The notes: a model not told the origin generated them from the letters alone. Counted from the stretch's first letter, positions 1 through 5,959 are shown. The stretch is DNA of 5,978 nucleotides from CAYNUJ01 sp964573255 (GCA_964573255.1 CAZNJB010000087.1:1-5978), one strand, 5' to 3'. Translations and numbers: made by a program.

Positions 1-145
1 GTACTATTGCGTGTTCAAGTATAGCCGGATGGATGGATGAATAGATGTAGTGGATGAGTAGTACGAGTAGAAACGAGAAACAAGAAGTGAAAAGCAAGAA
101 AAGATTATTCATACAATTGTAAAAATATTGTTTCGTTGTATATGC
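1..145. other. gene-free left end, low-complexity purine-rich stretch
   Basis: No coding region can be supported here. All three forward frames hit a stop within the first ~45 bases, so at most the last few codons of an upstream gene could be present, and I cannot tell which frame. Bases 27-38 are three tandem GGAT units, followed to about base 109 by a strongly purine-biased + strand of GAT, GAG and GAAA words. The bias looks like simple-sequence drift rather than a functional site. No hairpin with a T-run was seen. Confidence 0.5.
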
Positions 146-148
146 AGC

Positions 149-205
149 AGATCGCCCGCCAAAGACGGATAAACTCAGTTTCATTCCGTTCTGCTCACGA
201 TGAGA
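149..205 (+). repeat. interspersed repeat, unit A (degenerate)
   Basis: The unit opens with AGATCGCC (149-156) and closes with CACGATGAGA (196-205). This is the same end signature as unit C (AGATCGCC ... CGCGATGACG), in the same orientation. Its middle, about 40 bases, does not resemble units B or C, so this is the most diverged copy. A 65-codon open frame at 136-333 runs through all three units, but it is a translation of repeat DNA rich in Arg and Ser and is not called as a gene. Confidence 0.5.
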
Positions 206-211
206 CACATA

Positions 212-255
212 CGTCATTGCGAGGATTCCGACTTGTCGGGAGACGAAGCAATCTG
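212..255 (-). repeat. interspersed repeat, unit B (inverted copy)
   Basis: The unit runs from CGTCATTGCGAGGA (212-225) to GAAGCAATCTG (245-255). Read on the minus strand it begins CAGATTGCTTC and ends TCGCAATGACG, matching the ends of unit C. A small palindrome sits in the middle: TTCCGAC (226-232) against GTCGGGA (235-241), seven pairs including one G-T pair. The CGTCATTGCGAG...GAAGCAATCT pattern is one I recognise as a common intergenic repeat in several bacterial phyla. Mobility or function cannot be judged from sequence alone. Confidence 0.7.
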
Positions 256-296
256 AAAGCACAAATGCACAGTTTTGAGTTTTGCGAACAATGTAA

Positions 297-335
297 CAGA
301 TCGCCGTGCTCCACTTCGTTTCGCTCGCGATGACG
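297..335 (+). repeat. interspersed repeat, unit C
   Basis: The unit runs from CAGATCGCCG (297-306) to CTCGCGATGACG (324-335). The reverse complement of its right end, CGTCATCGCGAG, matches the left end of unit B (212-223) at 11 of 12 positions. Units B and C therefore form the arms of an imperfect inverted repeat spanning 212-335. The interior carries TTCGTTTCGCTCGCG, the 'TTCGCTCGC' word typical of this repeat class. Confidence 0.7.
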
Positions 336-597
336 TACATTTTCTTGGTTGGCAGTGTGGATTACCAAGACTCTGTGAGTGAGTGTCTGTAACTTCGAGT
401 TTAATTTTTAAAATATTTCCTATCTGCGCAAATCATGATTAATCTGCGTTATCTGCCTGCCGCGACAAGTTTACTTGACGGGTGTTCTATCCTCTCCGCT
501 TCATTCGCCTACAATATTCCGCCGTTCGCCGAAAAACTCTTTCCGCTTTTCTTTTAGTACAATATGTTTAGGGTGTAAATTTTGGAACGGAGTGAAA
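336..597. other. gene-free upstream region of the LiaF-like operon
   Basis: No gene is supported between the repeats and the ATG at 598. A 7-bp perfect hairpin (TCTTGGT 343-349 with ACCAAGA 364-370, 14-nt loop) lies here without a T-run. The promoter of the downstream operon should be in this stretch, but I found no convincing pair of boxes. TACAAT at 558-563 could be a -10 element but has no recognisable -35 at 16-19 nt. TTGACG at 475-480 resembles a -35 box but has no matching -10. An open frame from a TTG at 475 reads into the 598 gene, but the extra 41 codons look non-coding. No clear LytTR-type direct-repeat operator was seen. Confidence 0.4.
422..456 (+). repeat. short array of ~9-10 nt ATCTGCG-type units
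   Basis: Four consecutive units of 9-10 nt start with ATC: ATCTGCGCAA (422-431), ATCATGATTA (432-441), ATCTGCGTT (442-450) and ATCTGC (451-456). The second unit is degenerate. The period and the ATCyGyG core match the array at 3929-3966 beyond the operon. The two arrays belong to one repeat family that flanks the four-gene operon on both sides. It has no CRISPR character: the units are contiguous, with no spacers. Confidence 0.6.
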
Positions 598-1272
598 ATG
601 AATAAAGGGAATAAATTACAAGGTAGATATTTAGTAGGAGTTGCGTTGGTCTTTTTCGGCGTGTTGTTCCTGTTGGATAATTACGATATTCTGAGTTTCG
701 AATTGCCGAATTTCTTTTTCGAATGGGAATGGATATTGATTTTAATTGGTTTGTTCATTTTGGTTACATCAAAAAGTAAAACCGTCGGTTCGGTGTTAGT
801 CGGTGTCGGTTTGTTCAACTTATTCCCAGATATGTGGCCATTAATACTTGTACTATTCGGAATTTATTTGATTACTCGAGGCAATGAGTTTAACCGCTTC
901 AGAAAAAAATCTGTCAAGGAATCGGATGAAAATTATATTGATGAAGTTTCCATATTCGGAGGTGGAAGCAAGATAATTTCGAGTCCCAATTTTAAAGGGG
1001 GAAGAATCACCGCAGTATTCGGTGGAAGTGAATTAACATTTATCAATTCTAAATTAGCCGAAGGTGAAAACGTTCTCGATATTTTCGCTTTGTTCGGAGG
1101 TTCTTCCTTGATTGTACCGAAAGACTGGAATGTTATACTTAAAGTCACTCCGATATTCGGCGGTTTTGCCGATAAGCGGTTCAAAGACCCCAATGAAGTT
1201 TTCGACCCAGAAAAAGTTCTAATCATAAAAGGATTGGTTATTTTCGGTGGCGGAGAATTAAAGAACTATTAA
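598..1272 (+). CDS. LiaF-like membrane protein with FGG-repeat C-terminal domain (first paralogue)
   Basis: This 224-residue protein has an N-terminal membrane half and a cytoplasmic or surface half of FGG repeats. Hydrophobic segments are near residues 11-27, 45-57, 63-75 and 79-93. The C-terminal half has five Phe-Gly-Gly motifs (F120, F141, F166, F187, F216) spaced 21-29 residues apart, and a VPKDWNV motif at 173-179. The architecture matches proteins with a LiaI/LiaF-like transmembrane region followed by the LiaF C-terminal ('cell wall-active antibiotics response') beta domain. Family knowledge: LiaF of Firmicutes inhibits a membrane kinase under cell-envelope control. A similar role toward the kinase encoded two genes downstream is inferred. 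The ATG at 598 is chosen because GGAG (589-592) lies 5 nt upstream and the membrane segment begins just after it. A longer frame from TTG 475 is rejected. It is the first gene of a four-gene operon, 12 nt before its paralogue. Confidence 0.88.
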   Translation: MNKGNKLQGRYLVGVALVFFGVLFLLDNYDILSFELPNFFFEWEWILILIGLFILVTSKSKTVGSVLVGVGLFNLFPDMWPLILVLFGIYLITRGNEFNRFRKKSVKESDENYIDEVSIFGGGSKIISSPNFKGGRITAVFGGSELTFINSKLAEGENVLDIFALFGGSSLIVPKDWNVILKVTPIFGGFADKRFKDPNEVFDPEKVLIIKGLVIFGGGELKNY

Positions 1273-1284
1273 ACGGATGATATT

Positions 1285-1995
1285 ATGAACAAACTCAGCA
1301 GCAATCAAATATTCGGAATCCTACTCGTTGTTATCGGTACACTTTTCACACTCGATAATTTATTTATAATCGATTTGGATCTGTCCGACCTTATTTTTTC
1401 TTTACCAACGTTATTCTTTTTGGTAGGTATCAGCGCTTTTAAGCATAAAGAAAAAACTCTAAAGCCCTATCTGCTGCTTTCTTTGGCTGGGATAGGATGG
1501 GTTCTTATAATAATGGGATATTCGCCTTTCCGTTTGATAATAGAAAACTGGCCGGTAATTCTTATACTTTTGGGATTGTCAATTATTTTCGGTCATTCCA
1601 AAAGAAACGTACATACTACCGAGGACGAAAGTCCGGAGACAGCCGAAGCACCGGGAGAACACTACTTGGATGAATTCGTATTTTGGCGCGGATTAAAAAG
1701 AAAAATTACTGCGGGAATTTTCAAAGGCGGCAATATATCCGTTTTTATGGGAGGAGCGGGAATTTACTTCAATGCATGCGAATTATCCGGCATCAAAACG
1801 GTTCTTGATGTTACTGTAATTATGGGAGGACTGGAACTACACGTACCAAACGATTGGAACGTAATTTATAACGGTGTTACACTCTTCGGAGGCACCGAAG
1901 ACCAACGGTTGAAAAACCCTAACTTTAATGTAAACTTAAATAAAACTTTGGAAATCAAAGGTCTGGTTCTTTTCGGCGGTTTGGAGATTAAGTAA
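1285..1995 (+). CDS. LiaF-like membrane protein with FGG-repeat C-terminal domain (second paralogue)
   Basis: This 236-residue protein is a paralogue of the preceding gene with the same layout. It starts MNK, has hydrophobic segments around residues 8-27, 36-51, 61-78 and 88-102, then an acidic linker (about 108-130) and a C-terminal Gly-Gly repeat domain. Repeat motifs are MGG at 156 and 180 and FGG at 201 and 230, with VPNDWNV at 187-193 exactly where the first paralogue has VPKDWNV. The first repeat is degraded: FVFWRGLKRK stands where the paralogue reads VSIFGGGSK. Two Phe of the motif have become Met. The start ATG is preceded by a weak CGGAT (1274-1278). Its stop codon overlaps the kinase start by 1 nt (TAATG), implying translational coupling. 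The role is inferred to be as a partner of the first paralogue in envelope sensing or kinase control; the two may form a hetero-oligomer. Confidence 0.87.
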   Translation: MNKLSSNQIFGILLVVIGTLFTLDNLFIIDLDLSDLIFSLPTLFFLVGISAFKHKEKTLKPYLLLSLAGIGWVLIIMGYSPFRLIIENWPVILILLGLSIIFGHSKRNVHTTEDESPETAEAPGEHYLDEFVFWRGLKRKITAGIFKGGNISVFMGGAGIYFNACELSGIKTVLDVTVIMGGLELHVPNDWNVIYNGVTLFGGTEDQRLKNPNFNVNLNKTLEIKGLVLFGGLEIK

Positions 1996-3053
1996 TGCGA
2001 AATCCCGTAATGGCAAACGGAAAAATAATCGCTTCCTATTTTCTCATTTGGGCTGTTATCGCCTTAATTCAAGCAATGGCGCTTTACTACCTGTTAAATA
2101 TAGAACCGCTTTACGCGGTATCGGACGCTTTGGTTTTTAATCTTTTGTTTTCGCTTAACGGTCTAAGCTTATGGTTCCCCGCTCAGTTTCTCTCGTTGGA
2201 AGGGAATAAATTGCTTAAAATTGTTTTTAACCATCTCGCCGCCGCGCTGGTAACTTCCGTTATTTGGATTACCGTTTCCTCCTTTATTCTTAGCAAAATC
2301 TTCGCCTCAGCCGAGCAATACATAGCGTTTCTGCAAATATCGTTTATTTGGCGTTTGATACTCGGCGTGGTTTATTACGCTATTATTACGGCTATTTATT
2401 ATCTCGTTATCTATTATAAAAATTTTCAGGAAAAGAAAATACGCCAGATTGAATTGGAACGCCTTGTAAACGAAGCGGAATTGAAATCATTGAAATATCA
2501 AATCAATCCTCATTTCATTTTTAACAGTCTTAATTCAATCAGTTCTTTGACTTTAACAAACCCTGGACTTGCACAGGATATGACAATAAAACTGGCGAGT
2601 TTTCTTCGTAAAATTCTTTCGAAAAACGACGCTGCTTTTAATCCACTCGAAGATGAAATTGATTTGGTAAAGCTTTATTTGGATATTGAAAAAATTCGCT
2701 TCGAGGATAAGTTTAATCTTATTATTGAAAACAGAAATGACTGCGGAAACTTAAAAGTACCCAATATGCTGCTACAGCCGCTTGCCGAAAACGCAATTAA
2801 ATACGGTGTGTACGAAGCTACCGAAAAAATTGACATAAAAATCAAATGCATAAAACATAACGACGTGCTGGAAATAAGATTCATCAACGAATTCGACCCG
2901 GATTCAATTCCCCGCAAAGGAGAAGGAATAGGCTTAAAAAACATTGCGGAAAGATTAAGACTTATTTACGGACGTTACGACCTTTTGCAAATTGAAAAAT
3001 TGGATAATAAATTTATTGTTAAGATTTTCATCCCTCTTCCGGAGAAACAATGA
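1995..3053 (+). CDS. LytS/YehU-type membrane sensor histidine kinase
   Basis: This 352-residue kinase has four predicted membrane helices (about 11-33, 43-64, 75-100, 117-141), a charged, probably coiled-coil linker (about 142-167) and then the LytS-family transmitter. The phospho-acceptor motif QINPHFIFNSLN is at 169-180, with His173 as the likely phosphorylated residue. The ATP-binding domain shows LLQPLAENAIKYG (N-box, Asn266) and GEGIGLKNIAERL (309-321, G-box). It has no extracytoplasmic domain of note, since the loops between helices are short. Input must therefore come through the membrane segment or through partners such as the LiaF-like proteins encoded just upstream. The ATG at 1995 has GGAG at 1983-1986. 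An in-frame ATG at 2010 lacks such a site. It autophosphorylates and passes phosphate to the regulator whose gene overlaps its 3' end by 4 nt. The pairing is inferred from operon structure and is standard for this family. Confidence 0.93.
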   Translation: MRNPVMANGKIIASYFLIWAVIALIQAMALYYLLNIEPLYAVSDALVFNLLFSLNGLSLWFPAQFLSLEGNKLLKIVFNHLAAALVTSVIWITVSSFILSKIFASAEQYIAFLQISFIWRLILGVVYYAIITAIYYLVIYYKNFQEKKIRQIELERLVNEAELKSLKYQINPHFIFNSLNSISSLTLTNPGLAQDMTIKLASFLRKILSKNDAAFNPLEDEIDLVKLYLDIEKIRFEDKFNLIIENRNDCGNLKVPNMLLQPLAENAIKYGVYEATEKIDIKIKCIKHNDVLEIRFINEFDPDSIPRKGEGIGLKNIAERLRLIYGRYDLLQIEKLDNKFIVKIFIPLPEKQ

Positions 3054-3790
3054 AAAAGCTAAAGGCTGTTATTATAGACGACGAAAAATTAGGTCGCGAT
3101 ATCGTTAAAACATATCTTAAAGAATTTGACGATATCGAAATTGCTGCCGAATGCAAAAATGGGTTCGAAGGAGTAAAATCCATTAATGATATTAACCCCG
3201 ATATTATTTTCCTCGATATTCAGATGCCCAAGATCAACGGCTTCGAAATGCTAGAACTTCTCGACCACCCTCCGGCTGTAATATTTACAACAGCTTACGA
3301 TCAATACGCTATAAAAGCATTCGAAAAAAACGCCGTGGATTATCTGCTAAAACCTTTTTCGGCTGAACGATTCGCGCAAGCGGTGAATAAAGCCAAAAAT
3401 CAATTGAAGAATAAAAGCCTAACGCCATCGGAAAATTTAACCGAAAATTATCATACGGAAGAATTTCTTAACCGCATTGTTGTAAAGCATAATAACAATA
3501 TAATCGTTCTATCCACAGAAGAGATAATAGCCATCGAAGCGCAGGACGATTACGTGATGCTCCATACCGCAAAAGGGAAATATCTGAAGAAAAAAACTAT
3601 GAGCTATTACGAAAAAAATTTAGATCCCAAAAATTTCATTCGTATTCACCGGTCTGCAATAATAAATATTTCACATTTGGATAAAATAGAATTGACAGGT
3701 AAAGAGCAATATATAGCAAAAATGAAAAACGGTATCGTGTTTTCTATTAGTCGCGGCGGATATGCAAAGTTGAAAGAATTACTCTCGTGA
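3050..3790 (+). CDS. LytTR-family response regulator
   Basis: This 246-residue protein has an N-terminal receiver domain (about 4-118) and a C-terminal LytTR DNA-binding domain (about 140-244). The receiver has the acidic pair Asp10/Asp11, phospho-acceptor Asp56 in FLDIQMP, the conserved Thr in FTTAYD (79-84) and Lys101 in LLKPF. The LytTR domain shows EAQDDYVMLHT (163-173) and FIRIHRSAIIN (196-206), both hallmark segments. Length and layout are normal for the family. The start overlaps the kinase stop (ATGA at 3050-3053), with GGAG at 3041-3044. LytTR domains bind paired short direct repeats through the major groove. I could not find an unambiguous pair upstream of the operon or of the dehydrogenase gene, so targets are unknown. 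It is the last gene of the operon, and no canonical T-run terminator follows it. Confidence 0.95.
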   Translation: MKKLKAVIIDDEKLGRDIVKTYLKEFDDIEIAAECKNGFEGVKSINDINPDIIFLDIQMPKINGFEMLELLDHPPAVIFTTAYDQYAIKAFEKNAVDYLLKPFSAERFAQAVNKAKNQLKNKSLTPSENLTENYHTEEFLNRIVVKHNNNIIVLSTEEIIAIEAQDDYVMLHTAKGKYLKKKTMSYYEKNLDPKNFIRIHRSAIINISHLDKIELTGKEQYIAKMKNGIVFSISRGGYAKLKELLS

Positions 3791-3796
3791 TCTAAT

Positions 3797-3967
3797 GGAA
3801 CACAGATGACACTGATATAAAAGATAGTCACACATTGATAATGTTAACAACAAAAATCACAGATAATTTCACGAAAACTACAAAGTATTATAGTTAGGCT
3901 GTTTATCCTAACATTTATACTTTAAATCATCCGTGTAAATCCGCTCAATCTGTGTCATCCGTGTTCT
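3797..3967. repeat. imperfect inverted repeat downstream of the response regulator gene
   Basis: The left arm, 3797-3816 (GGAACACAGATGACACTGAT), matches the reverse complement of the right arm, 3948-3967, at 17 of 20 positions. The arms are separated by 131 nt that contain a smaller hairpin (3893-3912). The left arm starts 6 nt after the regulator stop codon. The arms could pair in RNA at the end of the operon transcript, but there is no T-run. It may equally be two oppositely oriented copies of a dispersed repeat. Confidence 0.65.
3929..3966 (+). repeat. short array of ~9-10 nt ATCCGTG-type units
   Basis: Four contiguous units are ATCCGTGTAA (3929-3938), ATCCGCTCA (3939-3947), ATCTGTGTC (3948-3956) and ATCCGTGTTC (3957-3966). 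Period and core match the array at 422-456. The left arm of the surrounding inverted repeat is two such units in reverse orientation. I recognise this 'AATCTGTGTCATCCGTGTTC' word as a widespread intergenic repeat in Bacteroidota-like genomes; its function is unknown. Confidence 0.65.
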
Positions 3968-4177
3968 ATCATAAATCTCGTAAACATATTCAACACCTTG
4001 TAGTTAGCCTCGACTCTTATAACTTATATCTTTGAACCAAAAGCCTAACAACTATCAAATCGACAGTTCTTCACACTTACATCTATGTAGTATCAACTTA
4101 CACAAATCAATTTCTAAATAAACTGGATATATCCGCACTGTTTATTTTTAATTATATATCAAATATCTCCGAAATAA

Positions 4178-4206
4178 TTGCACATTTATCAACCTATTTA
4201 TATATT
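4178..4206 (+). promoter_or_regulatory. candidate promoter of the aldehyde dehydrogenase gene
   Basis: TTGCAC (4178-4183) and TATATT (4201-4206) are separated by exactly 17 nt and would give a short leader before the ATG at 4238. The -10 matches the sigma-70 consensus at 5 of 6 positions, but the -35 at only 3 of 6. The region is so AT-rich that chance matches are likely. If the host uses Bacteroidota-type promoters (TTTG/TAnnTTTG), the boxes would differ; no exact match to that pattern was found nearby. Confidence 0.35.
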
Positions 4207-4217
4207 TTGATGTTGAT
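4188..4217. promoter_or_regulatory. small inverted repeat overlapping the candidate promoter
   Basis: ATCAAC (4188-4193) and GTTGAT (4212-4217) are perfect 6-nt inverted arms on either side of the candidate -10 box, 18 nt apart. The right arm also forms a direct repeat TTGATGTTGAT (4207-4217). The placement would suit an operator for a dimeric regulator, but the arms are short and the DNA is AT-rich, so chance cannot be excluded. Confidence 0.2.
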
Positions 4218-4237
4218 TAATATTTGAGGATGAAAAG

Positions 4238-5824
4238 ATGATTGACAGGGATTTACAGTCGATTCAGGAAGTACGAGATTTAACCAAAATTGCGAAAGAA
4301 GCCCAATTAGAATTTAAACATTTTTCACAAGAACAAGTTGATAAAGTCGTTAAAGCAATGGCGGATGCCGGATATGCGGAATCGGAACGACTGGCAAAAA
4401 TGGCTCATGAAGAAACCGGTTTCGGTAAATGGACAGATAAAAAGATTAAAAACGAATTCGGCTCCAGATGGGTTTGGGAATCGATTAAAGATCTGAAAAC
4501 CGTAGGAGTAATCGATGTACTTGAAAACGGTAAAATTGTAAAAATTGCCGAGCCAATGGGAGTTGTGGCTGCTCTAATTCCTTCAACCAATCCTACTTCA
4601 ACTGCAATGTTTAAAGCGATCATCTCGTTAAAGGGAAGAAATGCAATTATAGCATCTCCACATCCAAAGGCAATCAACTGTACATCGGAAGCTATGAAAG
4701 TAATGAATGATGCTGCAATTTCAGCAGGAGCTCCGAAGGGTTTGATACAATGTATGTCTATTCCTTCCATAGAAGGAACGAACGCATTGATGAAAGACAG
4801 AAATACATCCGTAATTCTGGCTACAGGCAGTACCCCTATGGTTCGTGCCGCTTACAGCACGGGAAATCCAGCTTACGGTGTTGGTGCGGGTAATGTTCCC
4901 GCATTTATTGAAAGAACAGCTAACGTTCAAAAAGCCGTTGCCGATATTATTTACGGAACTACTTTCGATAATGGTACTTTGTGTTCTTCTGAACAATCGA
5001 TGGTTGTTGACAGACCGATAGTTGAACAGGTAATTGAAGAAGCTAAAAGGCAAGGAGCTTATTTTCTGAACGACGAAGAAAAAACAAAATTGGAAGTGAC
5101 AATAACCAAGGGGAATAAACTCAATGCCGAGATAGTCGGTAAACCTGCAACTTGGATTGCTAATTATGCCGGTATTTCGGTTCCCGAAAACACAAGAGTT
5201 TTAATTGCATTTTGCGAATCTGTCGGCAAACAAGAACCGTTATCAATAGAAAAACTTTCTCCTATTTTAGCTTTCTACACAGTTGACGGCTGGCTTGATG
5301 GATGCCATAGATGCATTGAATTACTCAAATTTGGCGGTATAGGTCATACATTGGCAATTCACTCCAACGATAAAGAAATTATAATGAAATTTGCACTGGA
5401 AAAGCCTGCATTTAGAATTGTAGTTAACACACCCAGTTCCGTGGGAGCAGTTGGATATACAACTAAATTAACTCCTTCGATGACGTTAGGGCCGGGTACT
5501 TGGGGAGGCTCAATTATTTCAGAAAATGTTTCGGCAAAACATTTAATCAATATTAAAACACTCGCTTTCGAAACTAATCCCGTTAACAAGGGTGAAGCAA
5601 TTTCTTCATTTACGGATATACCGAAATCGAGGTATTCTTCCGACTCTGAAGCGAGCAGTTTCTTAAATCAAATTGAGGAAAGACTACTTGCAAGAGCCGG
5701 CAATCCTAAAGTCGACCCTGCAAAACCGAACCCACCGGCAAGTAAATCGAAGGAGGAAAAGGTCTTCGGTTCCGGAATTACAGAAGAAGAAATTCAAAAA
5801 ATTATAAAAGAATTTAATTTATAA
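4238..5824 (+). CDS. CoA-acylating aldehyde dehydrogenase with C-terminal encapsulation-peptide-like tail
   Basis: This 528-residue enzyme should convert an aldehyde plus CoA and NAD+ to acyl-CoA and NADH (acetaldehyde or propionaldehyde class; PduP/EutE and AdhE N-terminal family). Visible family motifs are PSTNPTST (115-122), ATGSTPMVRAAYSTG (195-209) with PAYGVGAGNVPAF (211-223), the active-site segment FDNGTLCSSEQ with Cys249 as the catalytic thiol, and the late signatures FGGIGHT (365-371) and LGPGTWGGS (417-425). The core ends near residue 455. It is followed by a helix-rich segment, a Pro/Lys/Ser linker (about 489-508) and an amphipathic end GITEEEIQKIIKEFNL (513-528). That tail resembles peptides that direct enzymes into bacterial microcompartments. 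There is no fused alcohol dehydrogenase domain, so it is not AdhE. The ATG has GAGGA at 4226-4230, 7 nt upstream. It is transcribed alone in this window: 447 nt after the regulator gene, with a strong terminator behind. The substrate (acetaldehyde, propionaldehyde, lactaldehyde) cannot be set from sequence. Confidence 0.93.
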   Translation: MIDRDLQSIQEVRDLTKIAKEAQLEFKHFSQEQVDKVVKAMADAGYAESERLAKMAHEETGFGKWTDKKIKNEFGSRWVWESIKDLKTVGVIDVLENGKIVKIAEPMGVVAALIPSTNPTSTAMFKAIISLKGRNAIIASPHPKAINCTSEAMKVMNDAAISAGAPKGLIQCMSIPSIEGTNALMKDRNTSVILATGSTPMVRAAYSTGNPAYGVGAGNVPAFIERTANVQKAVADIIYGTTFDNGTLCSSEQSMVVDRPIVEQVIEEAKRQGAYFLNDEEKTKLEVTITKGNKLNAEIVGKPATWIANYAGISVPENTRVLIAFCESVGKQEPLSIEKLSPILAFYTVDGWLDGCHRCIELLKFGGIGHTLAIHSNDKEIIMKFALEKPAFRIVVNTPSSVGAVGYTTKLTPSMTLGPGTWGGSIISENVSAKHLINIKTLAFETNPVNKGEAISSFTDIPKSRYSSDSEASSFLNQIEERLLARAGNPKVDPAKPNPPASKSKEEKVFGSGITEEEIQKIIKEFNL

Positions 5825-5845
5825 TTACAGTAAAAATATTCAATC

Positions 5846-5880
5846 AAAAACCCCTTGGCTATCAAGGGGTTTTTATTTTT
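5846..5880 (+). terminator. intrinsic terminator of the aldehyde dehydrogenase gene
   Basis: A perfect 12-bp stem, AAAAACCCCTTG (5846-5857) with CAAGGGGTTTTT (5863-5874), closes a 5-nt loop and runs into ATTTTT (5875-5880). It begins 21 nt after the TAA at 5822-5824. The A-rich left arm would also give a T-run on the minus strand, so it could act in both directions. Confidence 0.93.
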
Positions 5881-5912
5881 TAAAATAAATGATCGAATGC
5901 CAATAAAAGAAC

Positions 5913-5950
5913 ATCAGTAATTTATTAACTGATTTACTGATTTTTATTTT
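5913..5950 (+). terminator. possible second weak hairpin terminator
   Basis: ATCAGTAA (5913-5920) and TTACTGAT (5934-5941) form a perfect 8-bp AT-rich stem with a 13-nt loop, followed by TTTTATTTT (5942-5950). It is weaker than the hairpin upstream. It could be a back-up terminator or an operator-like inverted repeat in front of a following gene. Confidence 0.35.
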
Positions 5951-5959
5951 CATTTTTTC

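Larger units (their letters stand above)
3791..4237. other. 447-nt gene-free spacer between operon and dehydrogenase gene
   Basis: No open frame of useful length or with homology-like features was found on either strand. The left half (3797-3967) is repeat DNA: a long imperfect inverted repeat, a run of ATCCGTG units and an internal hairpin (GTTAGG 3893-3898 with CCTAAC 3907-3912). A segment at 3857-3885 (CACAGATAATTTCACG...) looks like a further diverged, inverted member of the same repeat class. The right half (about 3970-4170) is AT-rich with no structure I can name. The last 60 bases hold the likely promoter of the dehydrogenase gene. No riboswitch, tRNA or small RNA signature was recognised. 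Confidence 0.6.

Noticed and set aside
1..30. Possible tRNA 3' end (GTTCAAGT at 13-20)
   Set aside because: The flanking bases do not form a T-stem or acceptor stem and no CCA-like end follows.
136..333. 65-codon open frame at the left end
   Set aside because: It runs through three interspersed repeat units in alternating orientation. The product is rich in Arg and Ser with no recognisable domain, and no ribosome site precedes it.
422..456. Possible CRISPR array
   Set aside because: The units are 9-10 nt and contiguous, with no spacers of constant length and no cas genes nearby.
475..597. N-terminal extension of the first LiaF-like protein from a TTG codon
   Set aside because: The extra 41 codons show no membrane segment or family resemblance, while ATG 598 has GGAG at 5 nt spacing and leads straight into the first hydrophobic helix.
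4063..4071. ACAGTTCTT as half of a LytTR regulator binding site
   Set aside because: No second matching direct repeat is present 12-13 nt further on, so it does not meet the paired-site pattern of this regulator family.
3791..4237. Cobalamin or other riboswitch upstream of the dehydrogenase gene
   Set aside because: No B12-box-like or other conserved riboswitch core was seen, and the proximal leader implied by the candidate promoter is only about 25 nt.
4405..5589. Several minus-strand open frames inside the dehydrogenase gene
   Set aside because: They lie antisense to a gene with clear family motifs and full normal length. Their products have no recognisable domain.
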